From: Chloranthus sessilifolius
Lineage: Eukaryota > Streptophyta > Magnoliopsida > Chloranthales > Chloranthaceae
Direction: 5' to 3'
NCBI GenBank assembly: GCA_021018995.1
Contig: CM037593.1
Coordinates: forward strand, 6,724,088-6,788,087
Length of the DNA stretch: 64,000 nt
In this document: piece by piece, positions 22,465-34,304 of the stretch
Layout of the letters: every line of letters begins with the position of its first letter
Position numbering within the stretch: the stretch's first letter is position 1
Translations under genes and position numbers: made by a program
Notes under the pieces: model-generated
Seen by the model: the letters and a program-made list of their open reading frames with translations, nothing else
Told to the model about the DNA's origin: nothing
Database searches by the model: none

Positions 22465-23027
22465 CCAGCACACACTCCGTGTACACCATCCAGGATAGGT
22501 ACTTGTTTAAAGGCAATCGCCATTGCATCCCTCACACTTCATTGCGTGTCTTTCTCATTTGGGAGTTACATGCTGGAGGGATGGTCAGACATTTTGGGCG
22601 TAATAAAATTGTCGCGCTCTTAGAGGATAGGTTCTTTTGGCCTAGCCTAATGAGAGATGTCGCCCGGGCCATTAAGCATTATCGTACTTGCCAAGTGTCA
22701 AAACAGACTAAACAAAATACCGGCTTATACACCCCGTTACCCATGCCACACACACCGTAGCAAGACCTCTCAATGGATTTCGTGCTTAGACTTCTTAAGA
22801 CAATTAGGAAGCACGACTCCATCTATGTCGTAGTGGACCGATTTCCCAAGATGGCCCACTTCATTTCTTGTTCCAAAACCTCCGATGCATCTCATATTGC
22901 TAAACTATTTTTCGCGGAGGTAGTGCGTCTTCATGGGCTGCCCAAAACCATTGTGTCTGATAGGGATGTTAAATTTCCTAGCTATTTTTGGAAGACCCTT
23001 TGGCACATGATGAGCACATTGCTCCAA
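22419..23027 (+). pseudogene. Element B integrase, first part
   Basis: The zinc-binding region HFGRN...HYRTCQVSKQT is followed by the catalytic core ([21 protein letters not shown]). There is an in-frame stop near 22760. It is cut at 23027 by a LINE; the Glu-bearing [12 protein letters not shown]-like part lies at 24368 onward. Confidence 0.83.
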
Positions 23028-24360
23028 TTTTTTTTTTTTTTATCAGCAAAAGAAGATTATATAGAAAACCAGCAAGGCGCTGAAGCCGTATACAATCAAG
23101 CGACATAGATAAAAAAAGGAGACCACCAGCTAAGGACAACAAGCACTACCCACACTCACATCGCTCCGCCAAACAGGCCCCCTTAGCCCGGCTCCCAAGG
23201 GAAAATAACGGTGCGGTCCCCCTGACCACCACGGGCGCCCCAAAAGGTAACGAGCTCGAGGATCGCCCTAATAACCATTCCAACAAGTTTGGTTTGACCT
23301 TTGAAGATTCTACGATTCCTCTCACACCAAATACACCAGAAAGCGGCGAAGAGCGCAGCCATCTAAGCTCCCTTAATGTCCCCCTTCACCGTAACCGCCT
23401 CCCAGCTTAATACAAAGGCATACGGGGACAGAGGCATGACCCAGGAAACCCCGAAGGCTCTAAGAATAGCTCCCCAGACCTCAAAAGCCACACGGCAATG
23501 AAGGAAAAGATGAGCAGTAGACTCCATCCCGTCTGAACACATAGCACATGCCATAGGGGCATCAATTCCCCTCCGAATAAGCTGGTCCCTAGTAAGAATT
23601 TTGTCCTTACAAACCGTCCAAATGAAAAATCTGATCTTGAGAGGAAAAGGTTCCTTCCATAACCAACCGCCTCGGTCGATAAGCGGATAGCCATTGGTAT
23701 AAGGCTTGACATCGAACTTCTCCTCCCGATCAAGGCCCAGATCCTCCTGGCCTTAGAGGGGTCCGCTGAGCCGCTTGAAGCCACCTCAACAACTCCACAT
23801 AACTTGCCCTCTCACCATCCCTAAGACGTCTCCTGAGGACCACGTCCAGGTACATCTATCACTCACACAGGTCACAAATTCATCGATCCTACCACCCTGA
23901 TTCAAAGAAAGGGCGTAGATAGCCGGGAACCTAACTCTGAGCGGACTCACATCCAGCCACGGGTCTTACCAAAAACGAATACGGGACCCACACCCCCAAC
24001 TGTATCGCACCCCTCTAGCCCAAATCTCCCAGGTACATGAAATATCTCTCCACCACGGTGAACAGTTCCTGTGGGTGGACACTGCTATCCCTCAATTTCC
24101 CCTTGAAAGGCCATACTTGTCGTGCAATACCATCCACCAGAGGCAACCTCTCTCCTCCACCCTTTCCGCTCTCCAAATCCACTTCCCGAGCATCGCCAAA
24201 TTTGTTCTCCTAAGACTCCGAATCCCCAACCCTCCATAAGCGGTTGGAAGCTGGCAAGTGTCCCAATTGACGAGGTGGTACCTCCTATTCAGACCACCAC
24301 CCTCCCACGAAAACGACCTTTGAATACATTCCAATCTGTCAATGATTTTAGCGGGGCACC
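23028..24360 (-). mobile_element. 5'-truncated L1-type LINE inserted in element B integrase
   Basis: It is minus-strand oriented: a run of T at 23028-23041 is its poly(A) tail. Coding remnants on the minus strand: the RT C-terminal region (24092-24334, [13 protein letters not shown] and CQLPTAYGGLGIRSLRRTN), and the zinc-binding reverse-transcriptase tail domain (about 23363-23554, CAMCSDGMESTAHLFLHC). The integrase frame resumes at about 24361. I could not define a clear TSD. Confidence 0.85.
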
Positions 24361-25215
24361 CAACAGCTTACCACCCTCAAACGGATGGCCAAACTGAAAG
24401 CACCAATAGGAGCCTTGGGAATCTCCTTCGTAGTCTTGTCGACGATCATGCTAGGACCTGAGATACCATTTACCCCACAGCTGAGTTTTCCTATAATAAT
24501 TTCATCAATAGGTCCATAGGCATGAGTCCTTTTGAGGTAGTACATGGTTATAGGCCTAGGACCCCATTAGATTTGATCCCCATGTTTGCATCCCATAGAG
24601 TGTTAGAGTCTACCGATGCATTTGCACAACACATTCTTAGCTTGCATGCCGAAATTAAACAAAAAATTAATTCAAGCAACAGTCAATATAAATTTTCTGC
24701 AGATGCTCACAGGCGTTCTAAAGAATTTCACGTGGGTGATTATGTGATGGTCCGGGTTAGGCCTGAACGGTTCCCATCAGGATCTGTAAAGAAACTCCAA
24801 TCACGAGGCGCAAGCCCTTTTAGAATTTTGGCTAAGAGTGGTCCTAATGCATACGTGCTTGAGCTTCCTCCAGGTACGGGGGTTAGTTCAATGTTCAATG
24901 GGGAGGACTTGGTTCCTTACTTGGGTTTCACCCCACCTCCACCTCCTAGTCCCAGCCCCAACCCAACCTTGCAACCTATACCTCTTCCTTCCCCAAGTAG
25001 ACAGAGAACAGATGAGATGGAGGATATAATCAATGATCATGCCGTCTCTACACATGACAGGAGATTCCAGAAGTGCTTGGTTAAATGGGTCGGCAAATCG
25101 GAGTCCGAAAACACGTGAGTCCACGAGAATGAAGTTCGCCGCCTGAACCCCGACCTGCTAGACATCTACCATGAGCGCGTTTCATCGGTGATGAAACCTT
25201 TTTGGTCCAGGGAAT
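24361..25215 (+). pseudogene. Element B integrase end and chromodomain-like C terminus
   Basis: It reads the integrase remainder with TDGQTEST and MSPFEVVHGYRPRTPLDL. The GPY/F-type module follows (FHVGDYVMVRVRPERFPSG, SPFRILAKSGPNAYVLELP), then a Pro-rich linker and the chromodomain-like FQKCLVKWVGKSESENT with a stop. Beyond the stop the frame still reads VHENEVRRLNPDLL, so the domain was once longer. Confidence 0.83.
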
Positions 25216-25300
25216 TGACGGGGACGCAACATACATGGACATTGGATTCGGATTGCATTGTTTCTATCGGCGTAGAAAGAAGAAGCGGAATGGAAGTTAG
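25214..25300 (+). other. Pol coding tail within element B 3' LTR
   Basis: The frame IDGDA...MDIGFG...YRRRKKKRNGS ends in TAG at 25298. It starts two bases before the LTR, so it lies almost wholly in the LTR. Compare elements C and D. A 1-nt indel separates it from the upstream pol frame in this copy. Confidence 0.7.
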
Positions 25301-26288
25301 ATCTAGGCAAAGATGAAAATTCTGGAGAATTGAAGGATGAACACAAGGTAAATTCGATCGATCGAATCATATACTCGATCGATCGAAATTTAAATTCGAT
25401 CGATCGAATGTCGACAGCGATATTTTATATATATGTGAATTTCGATCGATTTTCATTGATCGAATGTCGACGACGATATTTTATATATATGTGAATTTCA
25501 ATCGATCGATTTTCACTTTTGATCGATCGAATTTCAATTTCGATCGATCGAAATCGCGCCGAGTTGTTTTAAAAGTCTAATTTCGAACTTACGTTTTAGA
25601 GGTTTATTTGTCTTTTATTTGATATTCGTTTTAGGGTTTTCTTTTATTGTAAGACCTCTTATATAAGGTCCTTAAGCTAAACAATGTAATTAGTTGATTG
25701 ATTATTGAATGAGGGGTTTTGCTTTGTGATGAGAGAGTCTTTTTCCCCGTGATGGGTTTGGTGTGAGACCAAGGGAGTGATTCCCATATATCTTGTGTTA
25801 TCTTTATCTTCAATTTGTGGTGATCTATTATATTTGCTACTTCTCGATCTGTGTTTGCTTTTCTAAACCTTAGATTAATTGTTTCCTTTCGATCCCAAAC
25901 CCTCAACCATTTAAAGCCATAAACCACACAAAGCCCACACCCCTTTCCAAAACCAAAAATCGATCTGAAAGCCATAAGCCTTTTACAAACCGTAAATCCT
26001 TTTCACATCCAAATTTGGAATCCGTGAATCTACATCGGATTGAAGATAAGCGCCTAAGCTTCGAAAAGCTAGAGTCCTAGCTCTAGGCCGATCTCGCCTC
26101 AACTCTAAACGTACTTGCGCATTGGACTGGGCCCTATCTGGATCTCGTGTGATCTACCCATCAAAATTCTGCAAACCCTAAAGGTATCAAAGATAATTTT
26201 GCGATTAAACTTGAGTTAATTTATTTAGTTTCGGCAAAATTTGCATTAAAATCATATTCACGCATTTTAGGGTCGTTGTCCCGCATCA
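25216..26288 (+). repeat. Element B 3' LTR
   Basis: TGACGGGGACG to ...CCCGCATCA. It is colinear with 18206-19164, with extra ATCGATCGA palindrome units (25354-25558). The TATA-like box TTATATAAGG is at 25659-25668. Confidence 0.9.
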
Positions 26289-26293
26289 GGAAG

Positions 26294-27281
26294 ACTTTGG
26301 AACTCGACCCATATCTTCTCTTAAATTTTTGAAAATTGTTGTCAAAGTCGTCTAAAAAAGAGATCAAAAGTAAATATCAAGAGCTTTGTGACTTGCAGAT
26401 GAGGATGGTAATTTTATTTTTGATTGGTTCGTGGGGTTAATACAAAGTTCGGAATAGGATTATTTCCTCTGAAGGTTAGACAAAAGTATATGATAAATAT
26501 CGAGGTAAAAGGTGAAAATTTAAAATAAGACATCCCCTCATGTCTGATTTTAGCTAATGTTTGTTATCTGTAAGCGAAATTTGTGACATGACGATCATCC
26601 ATTATTGTGGCAAAAATATCCATTTTCTGTAAAAATTTAGGATGAATTAAAGGTTTCAGTTGTCTCTTTTAATCGAAGGAGTGTTGAGATGGATGGCTTT
26701 CAAATTACATTCTGTGAGAATTAGTTGATAGGCTGGTTTGTTGGTGGTAATGTGAGAATCATTTTGGTTTGTGTTAGCCATGATAAGATGATGTTTGGGT
26801 CCAATTTTAAAATATTGTAATGTTTGACAGTGAAAAATATTTAAAAACTACTTCTAAATAAATATAAAAATTAAATTAGCCTCACCCACATACCGACTTC
26901 AGCTAGGTCTCTAAGAGAAGTATTGAACTGACATGAAGGATTGTGGTGTAATAGAGAGTTAGCTCTGGACAGAATTGAGTGTAGAATAGAACTCGCAAAA
27001 CCAACCCCAAGGCCCAAACAAATGAAACAAGGTGATGATGATGAAATTAGACTACGCAACCCCCATTTTAGGAGGTTGGGATATCTGAGTATGCCTATCT
27101 TTGTCGTACCTGACACCTATACTTCACCTTGTAAATGTAGATCTTGACTGTTATTGCAAGTTTAACACAAAATCTGAATGTAATCATAGCAGATGAGGGT
27201 CTGTTAATGGTGCTTTGACTTTACGATAGAATTCTCCTAGTACTCATAAAAGTCTCGAATTTTAGCACCCAGATAGCTGTT
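26294..27281 (+). other. Intron e spacer
   Basis: About 990 bp of non-coding intron between element B and the next TIR element. No gene, repeat boundary or splice-site-bounded exon is recognised. Confidence 0.55.
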
Positions 27282-28149
27282 GCAGCCATGGGTCAAAATA
27301 TCGGACGATACCGATACGTATCGTTTTTGAGGGTCAACGAAATGACAAATATGGTTTTTACCGGGTACCCACAAAATAAACCAAATTATTGGACGATATA
27401 GTCAAATTATCGTCCGTATCGTTCGATACGGACGATAATTTGAAATTATCGTCTGATAATTTGTCAGATTATCCTTGACCCTTAAATGGCCAATTATCGG
27501 ACGATAATTTCAAATTATCGTCCAATAATTTGTAATTATCGCCCGTATCGGACGATACAGACGATAATTTGGCTTTTTTCTGGTGGGTCCCCCAGCCCAC
27601 GTGATGCATGACTTCGGGGTTTTAAACCCGAATTCCTTTCCTTTTCCCTTCTTGCTTTTTCTGTGCTTCTTCTTACTTTGGTTCATCTTCTTCTTTCTTT
27701 ATTTTTGGTTTTAAGTTGCCGAATCGACGCCGAAAAGTGCGAGATCGCCGCCGAATCAAAGAAGCATCTACGAGAAGGTTCGTGTTCTTCTATTTTAAGT
27801 CATTTTCTTCCTATTTTCTTTTATTTGGGGGGTTTATTTATTTAAGATCTACCCTTAACTATGGTAGATCTTGAATTTTAAGCCCAAATTAGAGGGTTTT
27901 GTGTTAAATCACCCTAATTTGAGCCTATAATGGGTCAAATTTCGAGGTTTATTTTTAATAAATATGTGGGTCAATTTTGGGGGTTTATTTTTAGCAAATA
28001 TGTGGGTCAATTTTGGGGTTTTTTTAGCAAATATGTGGGTCAATTTTGTCTCTAATAATTAATATATGTTAATAAATTATTTATAAAAATTGGTTTATTT
28101 ATTATATAAAAATTTAATTTATTTATTTTATAAAATTATTTATAAATAC

Positions 28150-28378
28150 TTAATAAATAATATATGTTAGTGATATATGTGTGACATGTGCCATGGGTAT
28201 GTGACACATGTGACACATCAATTACATGTATGACACATAATTACACATGTGTCACATCAATTGCACATGTGTCACATACCCCATGACACATGTAATAGTT
28301 GTGTCACATGTGTGAATAGTTGTGTCACATGTGTCACATACCCCATGACACATGTCACACATGTGACAATACCTCATG
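28150..28378. repeat. TGACACATG palindromic repeat array, left
   Basis: Many copies of TGTGACACATG / CATGTGTCACA in both orientations. The array continues beyond the nested hAT at 33625-33750. Confidence 0.85.
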
Positions 28379-28712
28379 CAATGTTGTCAAACTGCATATG
28401 CGATTGCGCGATGGCTTAACTTTTTTTTTTTCTTTCAAAAAAATCCAAAAAAATTCCAAAAATTCCAAATAATTCCCAAAAGTGTATAATATATGTTGTG
28501 TTAATTTTTGTGTTCTATTAATTTTGTAGTGTCTAGAATACGGAATAAAAGTATATAAGATTAACAGATAAGTAGATAACTCATAAGTTAAAAGGGAAAA
28601 TATAAATTTCATTGATTTTAAACAAAATAGTACAAAAATAAACATCGAACATACAAAAAGAAGGAAAATATTATTTAAGTAAAAGTATCTTAACATTTGC
28701 TCCTACTTCCTA

Positions 28713-28955
28713 ATGATATTGTGTATTGGTTAAAAATTCTACACAGTTCTCTGTAACCCACAATGGTACATCTCCACCTCCACCGCCACCGCCACCTCCA
28801 CCATCGTCGTCACTTGCATTGCCATCATCATCCGAATCGTCTCTTTCTTCAACATATTGTTCTTCCTCGGTTTCTTTATCATCCGATCTCACTAAGACGG
28901 GATCTATATCGTCTATGGGTGCTTCTTCATGTATCTCATCTTCTTCTTGTTAACG
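28713..28955 (-). pseudogene. hAT transposase, last coding exon
   Basis: Reads EEDEIHEEAPIDDIDPVL, a strongly acidic DDSDDDGNASDDDG stretch, a run of Gly and PLWVTENCVEFLTNTQYH before a stop. Acidic and Gly-rich tails are common in plant hAT proteins. It is assigned by position and strand relative to the preceding exon at 30704. Confidence 0.6.
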
Positions 28956-28974
28956 CAAGCGTGAGCATGATGTG

Positions 28975-30695
28975 ACGTGGTCACGACCCTGGTGCATAGC
29001 GATGCACATCGATCAACTAGCTGGCAAGGTGAGAGGGCCTTGTAGCTAGGTTGAGCCGTAGGTAATGCTTTCTAGGCGAACTCTTGGGTGAAGACACATA
29101 GTGTTGAGGTACTAGAGCGAGCTATAATCACTAATGCTTGGGGCATGCATAGTGATATATTGCGTTGGTGTGGAACCACGCGAAGCGGCATAGTGATGGA
29201 TTGCGTTGGTGCGGAGCCACGCAAAGGATCAATGCATTTCTGGTCCATAGGCGCGGATGAGACCAAGATGAGATAGAGAGGAGGTACCAAACCTCGGTGC
29301 TAGACATTGGTGGAGACCTTGCATGGAGTGAAGACTAAGGTCGAGGAACTGATGCAGGTTTTGGTGTCAGTGTGGACATTGACACAGCCAGATTGGTGGT
29401 GCGGCATGGTCATTCCCAGGAGGCATGTGACATCTGGTTGCCATGAGGGCATGCGATGCGGTGCCAGGAGGGCATGCGGCATTCGGGTGTAATGACGGGC
29501 CCGACATAGTGTCGAGTGGGCACGAAACACAGTCACGACTTGGACGTGATGCGGTGCCACGAGGGTACGCCATGTGGTGCCACGAGGGCACGTGACGTGA
29601 GGCCATAAGGGCCTCGCGACATGGTTGTGACACAGTGCTATGTGGGCATGAGGCCATGAGGGCCTCGCGAAGTGGTCGCGATGTGGACGCAATGCAGTCG
29701 CAAGTGACGCTGATCCGTGACCTCACAAGACATGTGAGCTTAGAAGAGGGCACTGTGTGCCACAGACAGAGGTTTGTGTGTCACAATTAATTCCAAAACA
29801 CTACCTTGGAAGGTGTGTGCCACGAGTAGAGGATTGTGTGCCATGGTGGTATGTCAAACCAATGGGTTTGAGGTTCTTCTGCTGGATGACCCAAGTTGAT
29901 GGTTAAACCATACTTGGGGGAAGGGAGCTGTGGAGCTATTCTCCCACACATGGGGCCTTGCGTTGCTGGAGGGGCGCATAGTCTTCTAGGTTAGGGTGGG
30001 CCTAGAACGTCGCTGCAGCGATGCGGCGATATCATGTGTCACCTAGGGTGAGGTTACCATGTGACCCCGGGCCGGCGTTGCGGTGCACATGGGTCGGCGA
30101 CCTCACGAGGGCACTCAAGGGTTATGTGGGACACGTTGGTGCGCGCTAGCTGAGGGCCCGATGCGGACGTGTGCTGGTCGCGTGGGCCACACACGATGCT
30201 TGGTTTAGATAGCATGAAGAGCTATATGCTACTCCAAGTGTGCTGGTCATGTGGACCACACACGATGGTTGGCTTGGATGGCATGAAGAGATGCATGCCA
30301 GAGGAACTAGTGCGGTGCGAGGTGGTGAAGCTAGGCGTGCTGTGGCGAGGTCTTGGCATGCGTGTCGCGAGTAGACACGATGCTTTGAGATGGTTTGCCT
30401 CGGGTGAAGGCAATCATGAATGGGAGTTCCCGTCCTCTAGGTGGGTGGTATCGGAGTGTTGGTTAGAAAAGATGGCCTTGTTGTGCGCGACAGCGAGGCG
30501 TAGCACGAGTGTTATAGCCATTGTTAGGTTGTGCCTCGTGAAAACTGGTATCTGAGTTAGGCTGGCCTCACTGTAGCGGCAGCGAGGCCCCGCACGGATG
30601 TCGAAAAAAGTTACCCCGTGACAGTGAGCTACCTTCCCCCGCTGTCGATCTTCTCCTCTGATCAGTAGGAAGCTCATCTCCAAAAGCGGCCTCTT
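28975..30695. mobile_element. GC-rich insertion in the last hAT intron
   Basis: A 1.7 kb block far richer in GC than its surroundings. It separates the hAT exon ending at 30704 (GTAAGT donor on the minus strand) from the last exon. It contains a 69-bp tandem duplication (30169-30306), a roughly 40-bp duplication (about 29147-29226) and repeated GCCACGAGGG/GGCCATGAGGGCCTCGCG motifs. No protein is recognised in any frame. I see no clear TG/CA or TIR ends, so the class is unknown. Confidence 0.5.
30169..30306. repeat. 69-bp tandem duplication
   Basis: Two copies beginning GTGTGCTGGTC at 30169 and 30238, with scattered differences. Confidence 0.88.
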
Positions 30696-30703
30696 CCACT
30701 TAC

Positions 30704-30918
30704 CTCCACGTAAGATCTTCATCCGCAAAGACTCACTCATCGGAGTCATTCGCCATCCAAGGAGAATCAGATGGCAAGTCTTCGAGAGAGATGGGATCAT
30801 AATGTCTAGGATTTTCACGATTTTTTAGGAAGTGATCCTGTAGCTTTTGGTTGTATTGCACAAAGACCAAATCATTGAGATTTTTTTGCTCAAGTTTGTT
30901 CTGCTTCTTCGTGTGTAT
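30704..30918 (-). pseudogene. hAT transposase exon (C-terminal)
   Basis: Minus strand after a TAG acceptor. Reads HTKKQNKLEQKNLNDLVFVQ, then YNQKL, PISLEDL and ADEDLTW before a GTAAGT donor. These are typical plant hAT C-terminal motifs. One in-frame TGA follows NDSDE. Confidence 0.75.
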
Positions 30919-31021
30919 CTATTTAAGAGAAATATTTAATAAATATTAATATCTATTAAAATTTAAATAACAATTAAATTAAATTTATGAGACTAAAAAT
31001 AAAATAAAAATAAACTAGTTA

Positions 31022-31157
31022 CCATCTCAAACATGCTCCAATTCCGTTCACATGCCGAAGCGGCACATGTATGGCCAAGAACCTTAACGGCCATTTTCTT
31101 CAGTAATCCACATTTTGTCACTGAATCCACTCCATAAGAAAACCACCAATCAGCTAA
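31022..31157 (-). pseudogene. hAT transposase exon (dimerisation region start)
   Basis: Minus strand, bounded by TTAG and GTAACT. Reads DWWFSYGVDSVTKCGLLKKM and SACERNWSMFEM, matching the WWxxYG...A...CSASGCERNWS hallmark of plant hAT transposases. Confidence 0.8.
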
Positions 31158-31182
31158 CTAACAATAGTATTAATTAGATAAT

Positions 31183-31213
<31 letters not shown>
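31183..31213. repeat. (AT)n microsatellite in hAT intron
   Basis: Uninterrupted TA dinucleotides. Confidence 0.92.
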
Positions 31214-31217
<4 letters not shown>

Positions 31218-31263
31218 CGAATTATTTAATTATAAATTTGCATTAACAAAATGTAATAAAATA

Positions 31264-33047
31264 TTAATCATAAAATTGCTTACTAAGTATTTTGGATTCT
31301 CTTTGTCGAACCACAATTTCTCTTCCGAACATCCCTTGAGCATTCTTGTATCGGTCGAAAGAGTTGCTAATCCGATTTTGCTCGCCTTTGTCCGGAACCA
31401 TCTTTTCTAAAACATCAAGGAAACCACTAATATGTGTTGCTTCCGCCGCTTCCCAATTCGGATAGGAGAAATAGACCGTGGGATTAAGGAGTAATGCGGC
31501 GGAATACAACGGGCTAGTCATTTGGGCACCCCATCTCTTCTCAATTATGTCAATAATGGGTTGATAGAGACGAGATTTATACATATTATTAGATTTAATT
31601 TTTTCTATAGCTTTCTCTATAAAATTATAGATATAGTGCATAGTCGGCTTCTCATCACCTTCAACCAATCGTAGTACTTTTACGATTGGTTGCAAGTCTC
31701 TAAGTGATTGGGCAACATTATTCCAAAAAGAGTTGGTTAAGATGGTTTGTGCCACCCACTTTCCTTCGACCTTCTTTGACCAAGCTCCATTCCTCCAATG
31801 GGTGGAAGTTACGACGCTTTTAAGCTCATCTCTTTTAACATATATACTTTGTAATGTCAAGAAGGCCGTAGCAAAAAGAGTGATGACGGGGCGTTGCAAA
31901 TTACCCCTAATTGCATTACGCATGTGGTGGAGTAGAAGTGTATGCTTATACATATACACTACTACCTTCCTAGCCTTAGCTACAGTTTTAATGTGCACTT
32001 TTCCTATGTCTTCTAAGATTAAGTCTAAACAATTGGCCGCACATGGGATCCAATATATGTGTGGTCGTCGTTCCATTAGTAGTCTACCTGCGGCCACCAA
32101 GTTTGTCGCGTTGTCCGTGACTACTTGGACAATATATTGTGCACCAATATCCTTTTTTATACTTCATCTATGAGGGAAAATAGATATTCGACTGTGTGAG
32201 AATGAGTCAAAGCATCTACGGATTTAATGAACATAGTTCCGATAGGACAATTTACCAAAAACTTGATGATTGACCTACCGGCCCTATCGGTCCAACCGTC
32301 AGTCATTAGTGTGCGCCCATATGTCTTCCAATCCTCCTGATACTCCTTGAGAAAGGCTTTTGTGAAGACTACCTCCTTTTTAAGACATGTATGTCTTATC
32401 TCATGATACGAGGGAGGTTTTAGGCCGGGTGCAAATTGTCTAAGAGCTTCAACCATTACTTTGAAGCTCTTTAACTTTATGGTATTGAATGCAATACCGG
32501 CTTGGTACATCCACTTAGCTACGTATTGAATGGTATCGGGTAGCTCCTTAGCTTTAAACCTATTTTCTATAGTGGTTTGGGCCGGACCCTTATCCCTAGC
32601 GTCTACCACATCTTCGGGATGTGGTCTACAGAGAAGAATTTATTTATTCCCTTCCCCTTTCCACCACGTGCTCTTTTAGAGGGTGGTGGTTTTGCACCAC
32701 TACGAGCCGTGGAGGGAGTAGATCTATCATGTTCTTCCTCATCTTCATCAACATCATAGTATTGTTGTAAAATCACTTTTTGTTATGTTTCGACCTCGAA
32801 GTCTTATCCATCCATTCCATGATCTCTTTTCGAACCTCCGACGAGGCATTTGGATATGCCTTCGCATTCGATCCGGGTTGCCAAGCAAGATGTTACTTGT
32901 ATCTCCCTATTCCCCCCAAGCTTACATAGGGGCATAGGGTACATTGGACTTTATTTTTTTCGGTTATACTCTTGTAACGTCTATATTTCCAACTCGGATC
33001 CTTCGAATTTGTCGGCCTAAGAGCGTCGTTCGAGGACGTAGACATAA
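31264..33047 (-). pseudogene. hAT transposase main exon (BED finger and DUF659 region)
   Basis: The minus-strand protein starts at Met about 33047 (MSTSSNDALRPTNSK). A BED-type zinc finger follows (CTLCPYVSLGGIGRYK, stop, HLA), broken by a stop at the Lys/His step. Next is the DUF659 core at 32157-32609 (LMTDGWTDRAGRSIIKFLVN), a frameshift near 32150, then VVTDNATNLVAAGRLLMERR, IPCAANCLDLILEDIGK and EKRWGAQMTSPLYSAALLLN. The acidic residues DGW and TDNA sit where hAT catalytic Asp are expected. The exon probably ends at a GTAAGC donor near 31288. At least two breaks make it non-functional. Confidence 0.83.
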
Positions 33048-33299
33048 TGACAACGTAATTTAAAGAAGTTGGTGGTGGAGACCACACTAAAAAATGAAAG
33101 AAATGAGGTGTAATAAGGAGGAAAAACAATCAAACTTTAATAAAAATTATAAATTAATTTCTAACTCTTGAATTCCTTGAATCCTTTATTCTTGAAGTGA
33201 TCTTCCCTCTTTGCTTAAAGAATGATGGGATGTCAATGAAGATTGAAGTTCCTTGCCTAGTTAACTACAAAATAGAGCAAAATGAATTATCAACAAAGC

Positions 33300-33301
<2 letters not shown>

Positions 33302-33335
<34 letters not shown>
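33302..33335. repeat. (GA)n microsatellite in hAT leader
   Basis: Run of GA between the transposase promoter and its start codon. Confidence 0.92.
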
Positions 33336-33343
<8 letters not shown>

Positions 33344-33421
33344 CACTAAAAACTAAAAAAAAAGACCAAAGAGATACAAATCATACCTTGGATGGATGCG
33401 GTATGGATTAGGAAGAGGAAC

Positions 33422-33435
33422 CCCCTATATATAAG
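33422..33435 (-). promoter_or_regulatory. Probable TATA box of hAT transposase
   Basis: TTATATATAGG on the minus strand about 380 bp upstream of the predicted Met. Position relative to the TIR and coding exon fits a promoter. Confidence 0.5.
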
Positions 33436-33624
33436 CTTTGGAGAGGCTTTAAAAAAATAAAATTCAAACAAGCTCCAACGGTCATATTTCTGACCGTTGG
33501 AACAGTATGCGATCACATCCTTGCAAAATCGCATATGCCATGATGGCATATGCGATTTTCACTTTGGGGACTGCATATGCGATCGCATAATCGCATATGT
33601 GGTCGCCTTTGACAACAATGATCC

Positions 33625-34304
33625 CATGACACATGTGACACATCAATTACAAATGTGACACATACCTCATGACACATGTGACACATCAATTGCACATGTG
33701 TCACATACCTCATGACACATGTGACACATCAATTACACATGTCACATGTGTAATCTAATAGTTTAAAAAATAGAATAATATCAAATAAATATGGTAATAT
33801 GTAATCTAATATTTTAAAATATTCTATTTTTAAAAATATTTAAAATTAGAATAATATCAACTAAATATGATTTTCAAATGTAATATAATATTTTCAAAAT
33901 TAGAATAATATCAAATAAATACGGTAAAATGTAATATAATATTTTAAAAATTAGAATAATGCATGTGTCGCATGATGATTACATGTGACACATGCATCAT
34001 CATATATTATTAATTTTGATCATCAGTCATGTACAATATAATTTAGGTTCCGCGTTAATAAAATTTCGAAATATGCATCAAATAAGCCTTAAACAAATTT
34101 TAAAAAAGTTGAAATAAATAGGAAATCATTAAATATAATTTTTCTGATTTTTAGAGTATTTTTGGGGATTTTTTTGAAAAAAAAATGTATCAAAACGATA
34201 CATTCAATGTATCAAATCGATACATTCCGATACATTGAATGTATCGGACGATACCCGATATGTGTCATCTTGGAGGTTTGGATGATATGTGATCCATGGT
34301 TGTA
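33625..34304. repeat. Right arm of the CGATAC/TGACACATG element
   Basis: TGACACATG palindromes, an AT-rich stretch with TAGAATAATATCAA repeats, then CGATACATT/AATGTATCG palindromes up to the terminal repeat. Confidence 0.6.

Larger units (their letters stand above)
18206..26288 (+). mobile_element. Ty3/gypsy chromovirus-like element B
   Basis: Full structure on the + strand: 5' LTR 18206-19164, primer site 19169-19180, gag, protease, RT, RNase H, integrase (interrupted by a LINE), chromodomain-like end, 3' LTR 25216-26288. The 5-bp TSD GGAAG is exact at 18201-18205 and 26289-26293. LTR ends TGACGGGGAC...GCGTCA/GCATCA. It has many stops and frameshifts, and the RT Asp pair is broken, so the copy is dead. 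Confidence 0.93.
28379..33624 (-). mobile_element. hAT transposon with decayed transposase
   Basis: Terminal inverted repeat CAATGTTGTCAAA at the left and, inverted, CATTGTTGTCAAA at the right. Subterminal GCATATGCGATTGCGCGAT-like palindromes lie on both sides. The flanking octamers ACCTCATG and ATCCCATG match at 6 of 8 and lie inside the TGACACATG array, which is continuous once the element is removed. A transposase gene with four recognisable coding blocks is on the minus strand. Confidence 0.78.
27282..34304. mobile_element. CGATAC-rich TIR element containing a hAT transposon
   Basis: The ends are inverted: CAGCCATGGGTCAAAATATC at 27282 and, inverted, CAACCATGGATCACATATC ending at 34304. 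Each is followed inward by GGACGATAC/CGATAC palindromes. Without the nested hAT (28379-33624) it is about 1.8 kb. It is packed with palindromic CGATAATTTGAAATTATCG-type and TGACACATGTGTCA-type repeats near both ends. A short + strand stretch at 27640-27790 looks like a 5' leader exon with a following GT, but no transposase follows. TSD unclear. The superfamily is unassigned. Confidence 0.5.

Noticed and set aside
26871-27147. Overlapping ORFs on both strands in the spacer
   Set aside because: Short, no recognised domain, no splice or TE context; expected by chance.
28150-28378. Possible CRISPR-like or satellite array
   Set aside because: Repeats are irregular palindromes with no spacers of constant size and the genome is a plant.
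29072-30818. Many ORFs in the GC-rich block
   Set aside because: GC-rich DNA has few stops; frames are open on both strands at once and show no domain.
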